A stretch of DNA of 64,000 nt from JALYQB01 sp035640155 (GCA_035640155.1 DASQWR010000032.1:6225-70224); one strand, 5' to 3'. Counted from the first letter of the stretch, positions 1 to 12,463 are shown. Notes: generated by a model not told the origin, from the sequence alone. Program-made: numbers and translations.

Positions 1-1631
1 AGCTGGGCAACGACCTGGAGGTCGGCGCCCGGCTGCTGGAACGCGTCGGGCGGCGCCCGGAGCAGCGGCGCAACCGTTCGGTGCTCGCCGGGGCGGTCAC
101 GGCGCTGCGGGACCCTGACCGCACTCTCGGGCAGCGGGTCGGGCCCGCACTGGCCGTTCCGGTGGCCCGCATCCTCGATGCCGACCCACTGCGCGACCTG
201 ATCACCCGCGGAAGCACCCACCGGGTCTGGGTCGACCGGCCCCGCGCCCTGTTCAGCTCGTGGTACGAGCTCTTCCCCCGCTCCACCGGCGGTTGGGACG
301 ACCACGGCAAGCCCGTGCACGGCACGTTTCGCACCGCCGCCGCCGCGCTCGACCGGGTGGCGGCGATGGGCTTCGACGTGGTGTACCTACCACCGATCCA
401 TCCGATCGGCACCGTCGAGCGCAAGGGACCCAACAACTCCGTGGTCTCGGTGCCCGAGGACGTCGGGTCCCCGTGGGCGATCGGCTCGGCCGAGGGCGGG
501 CACGACGCGGTGCACCCCGAGCTCGGCACCCTGGCCGACTTCGAGTCGTTCGTCGCCCGCGCTCGCGAGCTCGAGATGGAGGTGGCGCTGGACTTCGCGC
601 TGCAGTGCGCCCCGGACCACCCCTGGGTGAGCGAGCACCCGGAGTGGTTCACCACCCGGCCGGACGGATCCATCGCGTATGCCGAGAACCCGCCGAAGCG
701 CTACCAGGACATCTACCCGCTGAACTTCGACAACGACCCGCGCGGCAGCTACGCCGAGATGCTGCGGGTACTGCTGTTCTGGGTGGAGCGCGGGGTGCGG
801 ATCTTCCGCGTCGACAACCCGCACACCAAACCGCCGGACTTCTGGCACTGGCTCATCTGGCAGGTCAAGGAGCGCTACCCGGACGTGCTGTTCCTGTCCG
901 AGGCGTTCACCCGCCCCGCGCGGCTCTACGGGCTGGCCCGGCTCGGGTTCACCCAGTCCTACACCTACTTCACCTGGCGTACCGGCAAGGCCGAGCTGAT
1001 CGAGTTCGGCGACGAGTGGGCGGCGAAGGCCGACGAGGCGCGCCCCAACTTCTTCGTCAACACCCCGGATATCCTGCACGCGTCACTGCAACACGCCGGG
1101 CCCGCCATGTTCGCGATCCGGGCCGCGCTCGCCGCCACCCTGTCCCCCTCGTGGGGGGTGTATTCCGGCTTCGAGCTGTTCGAGGGCACCGCATTGCGGG
1201 AGGGCAGCGAGGAGTACCTGGACACCGAGAAGTTCCAGCTCCGGCCACGGGACTTCGCCGCAGCGCTCGCCGACGGTCGCTCCCTGGAACCATGGATCAC
1301 CCGGCTCAACGCGATCCGCCGGGTCCATCCGGCACTGCAGCAGATCCGCACGCTGCGCTTCCACCACACCGACTCCGACGCGCTGCTCGCCTACTCCAAG
1401 GTCGACCCCGGCACCGGAGACACCGTCGTCTGCGTGGTGACGCTCGACCCGTTCGTCACCGCGGAAGGCACCGTGCACCTCGACCTGCCGCTGCTCGGCA
1501 TGGCCCGGTCGGACCGCTTCGCCGGATACGACGAGGTGAGTGGCGAGACTTTCGACTGGGGTGAGGCGAACTTCGTCCGGCTCGAGCCGTGGCGCTCCGT
1601 TGCGCACATCGTCGCCGTCCGGCGGGGGTGA
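1..1631 (+). CDS. glgE: Alpha-1,4-glucan:maltose-1-phosphate maltosyltransferase (GlgE), C-terminal part
   Basis: This GH13_3 enzyme extends linear alpha-1,4-glucans in the cytoplasm with maltosyl units from maltose-1-phosphate. The frame is open from base 3, so the 5' end lies outside the window. About 543 residues are present against the 660-700 usual for the family, so the N-terminal domain is cut. The (beta/alpha)8 signature is intact: the nucleophile Asp in [10 protein letters not shown], the acid/base Glu in [10 protein letters not shown], and the stabilising Asp in [11 protein letters not shown]. treS and pep2, which make its substrate, follow directly on the same strand, and the branching enzyme glgB lies 7 kb downstream. 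The identity is secure. Only the upstream boundary is unseen. Confidence 0.95.
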   Translation, partial: LGNDLEVGARLLERVGRRPEQRRNRSVLAGAVTALRDPDRTLGQRVGPALAVPVARILDADPLRDLITRGSTHRVWVDRPRALFSSWYELFPRSTGGWDDHGKPVHGTFRTAAAALDRVAAMGFDVVYLPPIHPIGTVERKGPNNSVVSVPEDVGSPWAIGSAEGGHDAVHPELGTLADFESFVARARELEMEVALDFALQCAPDHPWVSEHPEWFTTRPDGSIAYAENPPKRYQDIYPLNFDNDPRGSYAEMLRVLLFWVERGVRIFRVDNPHTKPPDFWHWLIWQVKERYPDVLFLSEAFTRPARLYGLARLGFTQSYTYFTWRTGKAELIEFGDEWAAKADEARPNFFVNTPDILHASLQHAGPAMFAIRAALAATLSPSWGVYSGFELFEGTALREGSEEYLDTEKFQLRPRDFAAALADGRSLEPWITRLNAIRRVHPALQQIRTLRFHHTDSDALLAYSKVDPGTGDTVVCVVTLDPFVTAEGTVHLDLPLLGMARSDRFAGYDEVSGETFDWGEANFVRLEPWRSVAHIVAVRRG

Positions 1632-1694
1632 GCTGCGCGGCACCGGCGAACCGCCGCTGCCGCGCAGCTCGGGATGCCCCCACTCCCCGCGTCC

Positions 1695-1700
1695 AGGAGG
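1695..1700 (+). promoter_or_regulatory. Ribosome binding site of treS
   Basis: A perfect AGGAGG sits 9 nt before the ATG at 1710. It decides the start: the in-frame ATG at 1701 touches the motif and the one at 1674 lies upstream of it. Confidence 0.7.
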
Positions 1701-1709
1701 ATGGGACCA

Positions 1710-3550
<1,841 letters not shown>

Positions 3551-3554
<4 letters not shown>

Positions 3555-4951
3555 CCGACGACGGGTTGATCAACGGTATCACCGATGCGCTGCGCGACTG
3601 GCTCCCCGAGCAGCGCTGGTTCGCCGGAAAGGACCGCCCGGTCCTCGCCGTGACCCCGGTGCACACCGCGGTGCTCGGCGGCGGCGACCCGCAGCTCGTG
3701 CTGGCCGTGGTCGTCGTGGACCAGGGTGACGGGCACCGCGAGCGCTACCAGCTGCTGCTGGGCATGCGCCGCGACATCCCCGAGCACCTGGGCCACGCCT
3801 GGGTCGCGGCGGGGGGTGACCGAGTGGTCTACCAGGCCATCCACGACCAGGAGCTCACCGCGCTGCTGCTGACCCTGATGCGTGACGGCAAGGAGGTGGA
3901 CGGGGTCCGCTTCGCCACCGAACCGGGTGTCGTGCTCGACGCCGGCCTACGTTCCCGCCCGGTCGGCGCCGAGCAGTCGAACACCTCGCTGGTGTACGGA
4001 CAGCACTACATCCTCAAGCTGTTCCGCAAGCTGGCCGCCGGGCGCAACCCCGACCTGGAGCTGCACCGCGCCCTCGCCGAGGTCGGATGCACCCACATCG
4101 CCGTCCCGCTGGGCAGCATCGAGGGCGAGCTGGACGGCGACACCGTGACCTACGCGATGCTCACCGACTTCTTCCCCAACACCGCCGACGGCTGGGCGAT
4201 GGCCACAGCGAGCGTCCGCGACCTGCTCGCCGAGAGCGTCTCGGGCACCGGCGACCCCCCGCACCCCAACGAGGTCGGTGGAGACTTCGCCTCCGAAGCG
4301 CATCGGCTGGGCCAAGCCGTGGCGACGGTGCATGCCGACCTCGCCCGCGCCCTCGGACGCTCCGAGGCCGAGGAAGGCCACCTCGAGCGGCTCGCGGACG
4401 CCATGCACCGGCGTCTCGAGGCAGTCCGCGCCGCGGTGCCCGAGCTGGCCGAACATGCGGAGGCGGTGCGCTCCGCATTCGACGACCTCCGGGAGGTCTC
4501 CCACCCGGTGCTCCTGCAGCGGATCCACGGGGACCTGCACCTCGGACAGGTGCTGCGCAGCGTCACCGGCTGGGTGCTCATCGACTTCGAGGGCGAGCCG
4601 GCCACTCCGCTGACCGAGCGCAGGGCTCCGGCATCGCCGCTGCGGGACGTGGCGGGCATGCTGCGCTCGTTCGACTATGCGGCCGATCACATTCCGTTCG
4701 GGGACGCCGACCCGCAGCAGCACGCCGCGGTGGCCCGGGAGTGGGCACTGCACAACCGGGACGCCTTCTGCGACGGCTACGCGGAGATCACCGACGACCC
4801 CCGGGAGCAGGCCGTGCTGCTGCGGGCCCTCGAGCTTGACAAGGCCGTCTACGAGGTTGCCTACGAGCACGGCAATCGGCCGGCGTGGCTCCCCATCCCG
4901 CTGGCGTCCATCGCGAGGATCGCCGCCGCCGCGGGCGCGGGGGACCGCTGA
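3551..4951 (+). CDS. pep2: Maltokinase (Pep2/Mak)
   Basis: The enzyme phosphorylates maltose at C1 with ATP to give maltose-1-phosphate, the GlgE donor. The 466-residue protein has the aminoglycoside-phosphotransferase-like fold seen in mycobacterial Mak. The catalytic loop [11 protein letters not shown] and the metal-binding VLIDFEGEP are both intact. The N-terminal intermediate domain begins [14 protein letters not shown], a family hallmark. I chose the GTG at 3551: GGGAGG lies just before it and it overlaps the treS stop as GTGA. An in-frame GTG at 3539 has no such motif. It is the last gene of the glgE-treS-pep2 block and is followed by trpS on the opposite strand. Confidence 0.93.
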
Positions 4952-4970
4952 GGGAACCCGCAAAGGTAGG

Positions 4971-5984
4971 TCAGATTCCGATGGTTCGGCGCACCTGCTC
5001 GAGCACCGCCGTCGCGCGCTTGCGGGCCTTCTCGGCACCGGCCGCGAGCACCTCGTCCAGCTCGCTCTCGGGCTGCATCAACGCGTCATACCGTTCCCGC
5101 ATGGGCGCCAACAGCTCGGCGAGCACCTCGTACAGCCGGTCCTTCACCTCACCCCAGCCGAGGCCCCCGGCCTCCAGCTCACGGCGGGTCTGCCCGACGA
5201 CATCGGCGGAGCCGAAGTGCGCCAGCAACTGGAAGACCGAGGAGCGGTCGGGATCCTTCGGTGCTTCCACCGGGGTGCTGTCGGTCGGAATCCGCCGCAC
5301 GAGCTTCTTCAGCTGGTTCTCCGGCACGAAGAGCGGGATGGTGTTGTCGTAGGACTTGCTCATCTTGCGGCCATCGAGACCGGGCAACGTCTGGCCCGTA
5401 TCGCTCTGCGGGACGAGCGCGGCAGGCATCTTGAGGCGGTAGTCCCGGCCGTAGACGTGGTTGAACGATCCGGCGATGTCCGCGGCGATCTCAACGTGCT
5501 GTACCTGGTCCTTGCCCACCGGCACGACGTCGGCCTCCATGATGAGGATGTCGACCGCCATCAGGATCGGATAGTTGTACAGACCCATGTTGACGCCGGC
5601 GTCGTCGTCGTCACCGGCGGCGCGGTTCAGATCTCGGGCCGCCTTGTAGGAATGTGCCCGGTTCATCAGGCCCTTGCCGGTCAGGCACGCCAGCACCCAG
5701 GTCAGCTCGAAGGTCTCCGGGACGTCGGACTGGCGGTAGAACGTGGTGCGGTCCGGGTCCAACCCGGCGGCGAGCCAGCTCGCGGCGACCGAGCGGGTGT
5801 AGTGGCGGAGGAGCTTCGGATCGCGGAGGGTCGTCAGCGCATGGTAGTCGGCGATGAAGTAGATGCCCTCATAGTCGCGAACCAGTTCGAGCGCCGGCTT
5901 GATCGCGCCGATGTAGTTGCCGAGGTGCGGCTCACCGGTGGCCTTGATGCCCGTCAACGAGACCTTCGACGCTCCTGCTGCCAT
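4971..5984 (-). CDS. trpS: Tryptophanyl-tRNA synthetase
   Basis: This class I synthetase charges tRNA-Trp. The 337-residue length is normal. The HIGH-like motif is GEPHLGNY near the N-terminus and the KMSKS loop is GRKMSKSYDNT around residue 200. The start is the ATG before AAGASKVSLTGIKATGEP. The reading frame stays open far upstream, but that stretch is antisense to the GGDEF-EAL gene and has no synthetase homology. There is no Shine-Dalgarno; a TAGACT hexamer 8 nt upstream suggests a nearly leaderless transcript. It converges on pep2 and interrupts the usual glgE-treS-pep2-glgB order. Confidence 0.96.
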   Translation of the reverse strand: MAAGASKVSLTGIKATGEPHLGNYIGAIKPALELVRDYEGIYFIADYHALTTLRDPKLLRHYTRSVAASWLAAGLDPDRTTFYRQSDVPETFELTWVLACLTGKGLMNRAHSYKAARDLNRAAGDDDDAGVNMGLYNYPILMAVDILIMEADVVPVGKDQVQHVEIAADIAGSFNHVYGRDYRLKMPAALVPQSDTGQTLPGLDGRKMSKSYDNTIPLFVPENQLKKLVRRIPTDSTPVEAPKDPDRSSVFQLLAHFGSADVVGQTRRELEAGGLGWGEVKDRLYEVLAELLAPMRERYDALMQPESELDEVLAAGAEKARKRATAVLEQVRRTIGI

Positions 5985-5992
5985 GGGGTCCG

Positions 5993-5998
5993 AGTCTA
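5993..5998 (-). promoter_or_regulatory. Candidate -10 element of trpS (TAGACT)
   Basis: TAGACT ends 8 nt before the ATG, placing the expected transcription start at or within a base or two of the codon. The spacing rule recurs at many other genes in the window. Confidence 0.5.
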
Positions 5999-6227
5999 AC
6001 GCCGCGTCGCGATGCCACCCTCGCCGCCGGGGAGGCGCACGGCACCTCATGGTTGGCAAGCTGTGACAGAGTTTGCACGGTGAGTAGTTGTCAGTTCCCG
6101 CCAGATCAACCGAATGGACCAGAATGGTGGCGTCGATGATCGGTACGGTTGTCGTACCTGACAACGACACGACCGGAGCGGAGATGAGTTCTACCCGCGC
6201 AGCCGAGTCGGACCGGACACCGAGCAC

Positions 6228-7622
6228 ATGGTCGAGGACATCACCGAGCTGCAGCTGCTGACCGAGCGGCTGAACCACCAGGCACTGCACGACGTGCAGA
6301 CCGGTCTGCCGAACCGGCAGCACTTCGTCTCCCACCTCGATGACGTGCACGAGCTGTTCGAGCCTTCGGACGTCGTCACCCTGCTGCACCTCGATCTGGA
6401 CGGCTTCTCGGTGACCAACGAGGGGCTGGGACACCGTTTCGGTGATCGGCTGCTGGACGCGGTGGCCAGGCGACTGGAGTCCGTGGTCGCCGGCCGGCAG
6501 GCGATGGTCGCCCGGCTCGGCGACGACGAGTATGCGATCTTGCTCAAGCCCGGGGATCCGGTACCGGACATCGGCGCCTTGGTCGAGACCATCAACACCG
6601 AGCTTGCCGAGCCGGTTTACCTGGACACGATCGGGATGGCGGCCACCGCGAACATCGGCGTCGTGCAGCGGCGGATCGGCGACACCGAGCCGTCCGAGCT
6701 GCTGCGCGACGCCAGTGCCACGCTGCGCCGGTTGCGGGGCCGGGGCAAGCGGCAGTGGGCGATGTTCGATGCAGACACCGACGCCGCCGAGCGTGCGGAG
6801 CTCCGGCTGGCCGCGGCAATGCCAGGTGCCCTGGAAACCGGCGAGCTGCGAGTGTGCTACCAGCCTGTGGTGGTGCTGGAGAGCGGCCGGCTGATGGGGG
6901 TCGAGGCGGTGTTGAGCTGGCAGCACCCGCAGCTCGGCACGATGTCCCACGAGCGGTGCGTTCAGGTCGCGGAGCAGACCGGAGTGGTGCATGCGGTCGG
7001 GCAGTGGCTGCTGCACACCGCAGCGGAGGCGGCCCGGTCGTGGCGGCAGCGGCTGGGCGATGGGGTGCCGCCGCTGGTGGTCAACCTCACCCCCTCCCAG
7101 GCGCAGGACCCCGACCTGGTGGCCAAGGTCAGGGCAGTGCTGACCCAGACCGGCCTGCGGCCGGCCGAGCTGGAGCTGCGGGCACCGATTTCAGCGATGC
7201 GCACGCTCACCGGCGTGCTGGCCGGCGAGGCTGGTGAGCACGCCGAGGACAATCTGCGGGTGCTCGCCGAGCTGGGTGTCCGTGCGGGCCTGCACGACTT
7301 CGGCGGCGGAATCGGCGCGCTGCGCTGCCTGGCCGAGCTACCGGTGCGCACGGTGCAGGTAGCCCGACCGGTGTCCCAGCAGGTGGCCGACGATCCGACC
7401 CGGCTGCTGTCCCAGGCGGTGCACGCCCTGGTCCACATCGTGCGCGGCGCCGGGATCAACGTGATCGCCTTCCCGGTGGACAACGGGGAGCAGGCTGCGT
7501 GCTGGCGGTGGGTGGGTGCGGACTGGGCGGTGGGCGCACTGTTCGGCCAGCCGAGCCCGCCACCGGTCATCGAGCTGCTGCTCGATGCGGAGGTCATCAG
7601 CCCAGACGGAGCAAGGACGTGA
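6228..7622 (+). CDS. Degenerate GGDEF-EAL domain protein, probably truncated at its 5' end
   Basis: The 464 residues comprise a GGDEF domain (about 15-180) and an EAL domain (about 190-450), the pair that makes and breaks cyclic di-GMP. Both active sites look dead. The GGDEF loop reads LGDDEY (97-102), the EAL motif is EAV (226-228), the DDFGTG loop is HDFGGG (356-361), and the catalytic Lys stretch reads VQVAR. The first residues, MVEDITEL, match the end of a PAS/PAC domain in homologues, where this Met is internal. The frame is open back to 6162 without a start codon. The only ATG with a good Shine-Dalgarno (6184) is in another frame and stops after 25 codons. A lost N-terminal sensor domain or a one-base frameshift is likely. 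If expressed, it would be a binding or scaffold protein. Confidence 0.75.
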   Translation: MVEDITELQLLTERLNHQALHDVQTGLPNRQHFVSHLDDVHELFEPSDVVTLLHLDLDGFSVTNEGLGHRFGDRLLDAVARRLESVVAGRQAMVARLGDDEYAILLKPGDPVPDIGALVETINTELAEPVYLDTIGMAATANIGVVQRRIGDTEPSELLRDASATLRRLRGRGKRQWAMFDADTDAAERAELRLAAAMPGALETGELRVCYQPVVVLESGRLMGVEAVLSWQHPQLGTMSHERCVQVAEQTGVVHAVGQWLLHTAAEAARSWRQRLGDGVPPLVVNLTPSQAQDPDLVAKVRAVLTQTGLRPAELELRAPISAMRTLTGVLAGEAGEHAEDNLRVLAELGVRAGLHDFGGGIGALRCLAELPVRTVQVARPVSQQVADDPTRLLSQAVHALVHIVRGAGINVIAFPVDNGEQAACWRWVGADWAVGALFGQPSPPPVIELLLDAEVISPDGART

Positions 7623-7633
7623 GGGGCGACTCA

Positions 7634-8500
7634 GTGGCAACCGACGTGGCGAGCGGCTGGAGGCTGGCCCAGGACGCACTTCGCGACGAGGTTCGTCGAG
7701 TGACGACCCTGTTGCGATCCATCCGTGATCCGGCAGCTCCCGCGGTGGGAGGATGGAACCTCGCTGAGACCGCCATGCATCTCTCGCAGGTCTGGCTGGT
7801 CGCACCCGGACTGGCGAGACGGGATCTCTCCGGCATCTACGAGGTGATGCCCAGCCTCGCCGGCACGGCCGGCGACTCGCTGATCCGGGACATCTGGGAG
7901 CTGGCCGACGTGACCAACCTCGGCGTGCGGTCCGACGACGAGCGTGACTGCAGCGTGTTGGCCGACCGTATCGAGGCCAGGGCGCAGGAGTACTTCGACG
8001 AGTGCGCGAGAAGTACCGCCGACGAACTACGTCCCTGGCTGGTCGAGGGCTCCACCGCCCGCCTCTCGACCTTGACCTGCTACCTGCTGAACGAGACCCT
8101 CGTACATGGTTACGACATCGCCCGGGCCGACAAGCGCGGGTGGCAGATCGAGCCGTCCCATGCGGCCATGGTGCTGGCAGGGTTCATCGTGCCCGTCATG
8201 CAGGCGCTCGACCCCCGGGCGTTGGTGAGTGACAGGGCAGCCGGTGTCCGGGCCTGCTACGACCTCCGCATCCGGGGAGGAAGCCGGTTCCGATTCGTCT
8301 TCGACGACAGGACGCTTCGGGTCGACGAGCCGTCGTCCCGGAGGGTCGACTGCCACATCTCGGCCGACCCCGTGGCGTTCCTCATGGTGGTCTGGGGCCG
8401 CCAGAGCCAGTGGAAGGCGATCGCCAGGGGCCGGCTGACGGCCTGGGGCCGCAAGCCGTGGCTGGGGCCGCGATTGAGAGCCTTGCTCCGCAACCCCTGA
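7634..8500 (+). CDS. Mycothiol-dependent maleylpyruvate isomerase-type protein (DinB fold plus SCP2-like domain)
   Basis: The N-terminal four-helix DinB-like domain carries family metal-site positions in WNLAETAMHLSQVW and NETLVHGYDIARA. The C-terminal 100 residues resemble SCP-2/sterol-carrier domains (RFRFVFDDRTLRVDEP, then CHISADPVAFLMVVWGR). Characterised relatives use mycothiol as cofactor in thiol-dependent isomerisation or S-transfer. The substrate here cannot be told. I chose the GTG at 7634 because GAGGGG lies 7 nt before it. An alternative GTG at 7619 overlaps the preceding stop as GTGA and would add five residues, so the two genes are probably co-transcribed either way. Confidence 0.75.
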   Translation: MATDVASGWRLAQDALRDEVRRVTTLLRSIRDPAAPAVGGWNLAETAMHLSQVWLVAPGLARRDLSGIYEVMPSLAGTAGDSLIRDIWELADVTNLGVRSDDERDCSVLADRIEARAQEYFDECARSTADELRPWLVEGSTARLSTLTCYLLNETLVHGYDIARADKRGWQIEPSHAAMVLAGFIVPVMQALDPRALVSDRAAGVRACYDLRIRGGSRFRFVFDDRTLRVDEPSSRRVDCHISADPVAFLMVVWGRQSQWKAIARGRLTAWGRKPWLGPRLRALLRNP

Positions 8501-8725
8501 CGATCATGCATGCTCGGTCTGCTCACCACCGGGGGCGACCGGCTCCATACCGGTCTGGTCGCCGTGGATTCCGTACCGACAGCTCATCCTCGCACTGAGT
8601 GAGTACCGCCTTGCCCTGAACCGGGTGGTCGGGCACCCGGCCTGTGACCGGAGCCCGGGGAGGCGAGACGGTGCGATCAACGACAGACTGGGTAGCCGAA
8701 CCCGGACGGATGGAGGACCACTACC
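8501..8725. other. Intergenic region upstream of glgB with two hairpins
   Basis: No convincing gene is seen in these 225 bases. Two short perfect hairpins are present: GACCGG/CCGGTC with a 7-nt loop (8537-8555) and CCGGGTG/CACCCGG with a 6-nt loop (8621-8640). Neither has a T-tract. They could be a terminator of the upstream gene or regulatory leader structure for glgB. Confidence 0.35.
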
Positions 8726-10993
8726 GTGCCCGCGGCCGACCGCGACCATGACATCCGGGCCAGCGCCGCGCCGGTGTCAGGCCCGGCCACACCCGACGAC
8801 GCGCCCGCTCCCGCTGCCACCTCGGCGCCCGAGCCCGACGACGTCCGCCGGCTGCTGGTCGGCGCGCATCACGCCCCGCACTCGGTGCTCGGGGCGCATC
8901 CGCACCCCGACGGCACCGTGGTGCGGGTGCTGAAGCCCGAGGCCGACGAGGTCGACGTGCTGCGCGACGGTACCGAGCACCGGCTGACCCGCACCCCGGA
9001 GGGGCTGTTCCACGGCGTCGTGCCCGGCCCGGCCGCCGACTACCGGTTACGGGTGCGGCACGGCGACCACGTGGAGACCACCGACGACCCGTACCGGTGG
9101 TTGCCCACGCTCGGCGAGGTCGACCTGCATCTGATCGGTGAGGGCCGCCACGAGCGGCTCTGGGACGTCCTCGGCGCGCATCCGCGCTGCTACCCCACCG
9201 CGGGTGGCGACGTCTCCGGCACCTCGTTCGCCGTGTGGGCACCCAATGCTCGCGGGGTGCGGGTGTGTGGTGACTTCGACGGGTGGTCCGGGGTCGCCAC
9301 CCCACTGCGCTCGCTGGGTTCCTCCGGGGTGTGGGAGGTGTTCCTTCCGGACGTAGGGCCGGGGACCCGCTACAAGTTCCGGATGCTCGGGGCGGACGGC
9401 TCCTGGCACGAGAAGGCCGATCCGGTCGCGTTCGGCACCGAGATCCCGCCGAACACCGCCTCGGTGGTGAGCACCTCGGAGCACACCTGGGCCGACCCGG
9501 ACTGGCTGATCCAGCGGGAGCGCACCGACTGGACCCGCGAGCCGGTGAGCGTCTACGAGGTGCACCTCGGCTCCTGGCGGCAGGGCCTGGGGTACCGGGA
9601 GCTCGCGCACGAGCTCGTCGAGCACGTGGCGGCTACCGGCTTCACGCATGTCGAGCTGCTCCCGGTCGCCGAGCATCCGTTCGGAGGGTCCTGGGGCTAC
9701 CAGGTGACCTCCTACTACGCACCGAGCGCGCGGTTCGGGTCCCCGGACGACTTCCGGGCCTTCGTCGACGTCCTGCACGGCGCAGGCATCGGTGTGATCG
9801 TCGACTGGGTGCCGGCGCACTTCCCGCGGGACTCCTGGGCGCTGGCGAACTTCGACGGCTCACCACTCTACGAACACCCGGACCCGCGCCGCGGCGCCCA
9901 GCCAGACTGGGGCACGCTGGTCTTCGACTTCGGCCGCAGCGAGGTGCGCAACTTCCTGGTGGCCAACGCGCTGTACTGGATCGAGGAGTTCCACATCGAC
10001 GGCCTGCGGGTCGACGCCGTCGCCTCGATGCTCTACCTCGACTACTCCCGCAAGCCGGGCGAGTGGCTGCCCAACGTCCACGGCGGGCGGGAGAACCTCG
10101 ATGCAGTGGCCTTCCTGCAGGAGGTGAACGCCACCGTCGGCAAGCGGCATCCGGGCGTGATGATGATCGCCGAGGAGTCCACCGCGTGGCCCGGCGTCAC
10201 CCGCCCGACGCACCTGGGCGGGCTCGGCTTCGGGTTCAAGTGGAACATGGGCTGGATGCACGACACGCTCGACTACGCCGGGCGGGATCCGGTGCACCGC
10301 GCCTACCACCACAACCAGCTGACCTTCTCGCTGGTGTACGCGTGGAGCGAGCACTACGTGCTGCCGCTCTCGCACGACGAGGTGGTGCACGGCAAGGGCT
10401 CGCTGTGGACCCGGATGCCCGGGGACGAGTGGAACAAGGCCGCGAACCTGCGCGCCCTGCTGGCGTACATGTGGGCGCACCCCGGCAAGCAGCTGCTGTT
10501 CATGGGCGGGGAGTTCGGCCAGCCGTCGGAGTGGTCGGAGAGCCGGTCGCTGGAGTGGGGCCTGGTGCACCACCCGCTGCACGGCGGGGTGCTGCGGATG
10601 GTCGGCGACCTCAACGCCGCCTACCGCGCTCATCCCGCGCTCTACACCCGCGACACCTCGCCGGAGGGCTTCGAGTGGATCGACGCCAACGACGCGGCGG
10701 GCAACGTGCTGAGCTTCGTGCGGCGCGGCGACGACGGATCGGTGCTGGCGTGCATCGCGAACTTCTCCGGTGCCCCGCACGAGGGCTACCAGGTGGGACT
10801 TCCTGTCGCCGGGAGGTGGCGTGAGGTGCTCAACACCGACTCCTCGCGCTACGGCGGGTCCGACGTCGGCAACCTCGGGGAGATTCGCGCGACCGGGGAC
10901 CCCTGGCACGGCCGTCCCGCCTCAACGGTGCTCCGGCTGCCGCCCGCGGGGGTGCTGTGGCTGGCGGCCATCGGGGAAGCATCGCCGGGATGA
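8726..10993 (+). CDS. glgB: 1,4-alpha-glucan branching enzyme (GlgB)
   Basis: GlgB introduces alpha-1,6 branches into the glucan built by GlgE. The 755-residue protein has two N-terminal CBM48-type modules (one around [20 protein letters not shown]) and a GH13_9 catalytic domain. Catalytic regions are [10 protein letters not shown], the nucleophile in [17 protein letters not shown], the acid/base Glu in [10 protein letters not shown], and [14 protein letters not shown]. The C-terminal all-beta domain is complete. The start is a GTG preceded by GGAGGA with 8 nt spacing. The first 40 residues are a Pro/Ala-rich leader. It completes the GlgE pathway but is separated from pep2 by three unrelated genes. 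Confidence 0.96.
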   Translation: MPAADRDHDIRASAAPVSGPATPDDAPAPAATSAPEPDDVRRLLVGAHHAPHSVLGAHPHPDGTVVRVLKPEADEVDVLRDGTEHRLTRTPEGLFHGVVPGPAADYRLRVRHGDHVETTDDPYRWLPTLGEVDLHLIGEGRHERLWDVLGAHPRCYPTAGGDVSGTSFAVWAPNARGVRVCGDFDGWSGVATPLRSLGSSGVWEVFLPDVGPGTRYKFRMLGADGSWHEKADPVAFGTEIPPNTASVVSTSEHTWADPDWLIQRERTDWTREPVSVYEVHLGSWRQGLGYRELAHELVEHVAATGFTHVELLPVAEHPFGGSWGYQVTSYYAPSARFGSPDDFRAFVDVLHGAGIGVIVDWVPAHFPRDSWALANFDGSPLYEHPDPRRGAQPDWGTLVFDFGRSEVRNFLVANALYWIEEFHIDGLRVDAVASMLYLDYSRKPGEWLPNVHGGRENLDAVAFLQEVNATVGKRHPGVMMIAEESTAWPGVTRPTHLGGLGFGFKWNMGWMHDTLDYAGRDPVHRAYHHNQLTFSLVYAWSEHYVLPLSHDEVVHGKGSLWTRMPGDEWNKAANLRALLAYMWAHPGKQLLFMGGEFGQPSEWSESRSLEWGLVHHPLHGGVLRMVGDLNAAYRAHPALYTRDTSPEGFEWIDANDAAGNVLSFVRRGDDGSVLACIANFSGAPHEGYQVGLPVAGRWREVLNTDSSRYGGSDVGNLGEIRATGDPWHGRPASTVLRLPPAGVLWLAAIGEASPG

Positions 10994-11005
10994 AAAGCTG
11001 AGCCG

Positions 11006-12457
11006 GTGCCGGCTCTCCACCCGTCGCCGCGACGCCTCGCCGCGCTGCTCCTCGCCGTCGTCGCGCTCGCCGTTGTCGCGCTGCCAGGCTGCACCCGGGA
11101 GATCCCGGGGTTCGCCGGCCAGCTGGCCCGACTGAGCCCGGACGCGGTGGCCGGCCTGCCGGTTGTCGACGGCCCGAGCGGCCTCCGGGGCGGCGTCGCT
11201 CGGGCCGTGCTGCCGGTGGACGGCGGAGACGGCGGCAGCATCGACGGGCTCGCCGTGAACGCGGTCGCCGACCTGCAGGACTACTGGGCCGTGCGGTTCC
11301 CGGCCGACTTCGGCGCGGTGTTCACCCCGCTGCAGCAGTTGGTGTCCTACGACTCCGGCCGGCCGTCCCGGCAACTCTGTGGTGCTGACACCGCCGCTGT
11401 GGCCAATGCCTTCTACTGCCCGTCCGAGGACACCATCGCCTGGGACCGTGGGGAGCTGCTGCCCTCCCTGCAGGAGACGTTCGGGCCGATGGCGGTCGTG
11501 ATGGTGCTCGCGCACGAGCTGGGGCATGCGGTGCAGACCCGGCTGGCGCTGCTGGACTCCTCCGCCCCGACCATCGTCTTCGAACAGCAGGCCGACTGCT
11601 TCACCGGGGCCTTCTTCCGGCATGTCGCTGAGGGCGGCTCGGCGCACTTCACGCTGTCCACCGGGGACGGGCTGGGTGGCGTCCTGGCGTCGGTGTTCGC
11701 GCTGCGTGACCCAGTGGGTGGCGTGCTGGTCGACCCCACCGCGCACGGCACTGCGTTCGACCGGGTAGCCGCCTTCCAGTTCGGGTTCTCCGACGGCCCG
11801 AGCCGGTGTGCGGAGATCGACCTGCCCGAGGTGCAGGAGCGGGCGACCGAGCTGGGCTTCGCGGACAGCGACGACGCGGCGAACGAGGGCAACCTGGAGA
11901 TCACCGAGGGCAACGTCCGGCTGATCGAGCAGAGCCTGCGCTCGGCGTTCGCGGACACCGGGGCACCGCCCCCGGCGTTGGTCTTCGGCGCCGTCGCCTG
12001 CCGGGACGCCGAGCTGACCTCCCCGGCGTCCTACTGCCCCGCCACCGACAGCGTTTCCGTCGAGCTCGACGAGCTGGCCGAGATCGGGGCCGCGCCGAGC
12101 AGCAGCGGCGGTGGGCTCGGCGACTTCGCGGCGTTCGCCGTGGTCGCCTCCCGGTACGTGCTGGCGGTGCAGCAGGCGGTCGGGCTGCCGCTGGACGGCG
12201 ACCTCGCCGGCCTGCGCACCGCGTGCCTGGTGGGCGCCTGGTCGGGCGTGCTGCTGGAGACCCCCTACGGCAACCGCAACCCGATCGACGATCCACCGCT
12301 GCGGATCTCCTCCGGCGATCTCGACGAGGCGGTGTCCGAGCTGCTGGCAGGCGGGCTGATCGCCGGAGATGTCGACGGAGTCGCGGTGGGGTCCCGGTTC
12401 GCTCGGGTGGACGCGTTCCGGATCGGCTTCCTCGAGGGCTCTGCCCCCTGCTCCTGA
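11006..12457 (+). CDS. Predicted membrane-anchored neutral zinc metallopeptidase (lipoprotein)
   Basis: The N-terminus is a lipoprotein signal (LLLAVVALAVVALPGC), so the protein should sit on the outer face of the membrane. A gluzincin-like zinc site is visible: HELGH at about residues 170-174 and a third-ligand Glu in FEQQADCFTGAFF about 20 residues later, as in YpfJ-type neutral zinc peptidases. Cysteine-containing segments around ANAFYCPSEDTIAWD and ASYCPATDSVSVELDE look like two copies of one motif; only the first half carries HExxH. Length is 483 residues. It starts 12 nt after glgB, so it may be co-transcribed. The substrate is unknown. Confidence 0.78.
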   Translation: MPALHPSPRRLAALLLAVVALAVVALPGCTREIPGFAGQLARLSPDAVAGLPVVDGPSGLRGGVARAVLPVDGGDGGSIDGLAVNAVADLQDYWAVRFPADFGAVFTPLQQLVSYDSGRPSRQLCGADTAAVANAFYCPSEDTIAWDRGELLPSLQETFGPMAVVMVLAHELGHAVQTRLALLDSSAPTIVFEQQADCFTGAFFRHVAEGGSAHFTLSTGDGLGGVLASVFALRDPVGGVLVDPTAHGTAFDRVAAFQFGFSDGPSRCAEIDLPEVQERATELGFADSDDAANEGNLEITEGNVRLIEQSLRSAFADTGAPPPALVFGAVACRDAELTSPASYCPATDSVSVELDELAEIGAAPSSSGGGLGDFAAFAVVASRYVLAVQQAVGLPLDGDLAGLRTACLVGAWSGVLLETPYGNRNPIDDPPLRISSGDLDEAVSELLAGGLIAGDVDGVAVGSRFARVDAFRIGFLEGSAPCS

Positions 12458-12463
12458 CGGGGG

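Noticed and set aside
5985..7016. Upstream extension of the trpS frame to give a 681-residue protein
   Set aside because: The added part is antisense to the GGDEF-EAL gene and has no homology; TrpS homologues start at SKVSLTGIKATGEP.
8504..8749. Small minus-strand gene upstream of glgB
   Set aside because: There is no ribosome site or homology, the composition is that of antisense DNA, and it overlaps the glgB start.
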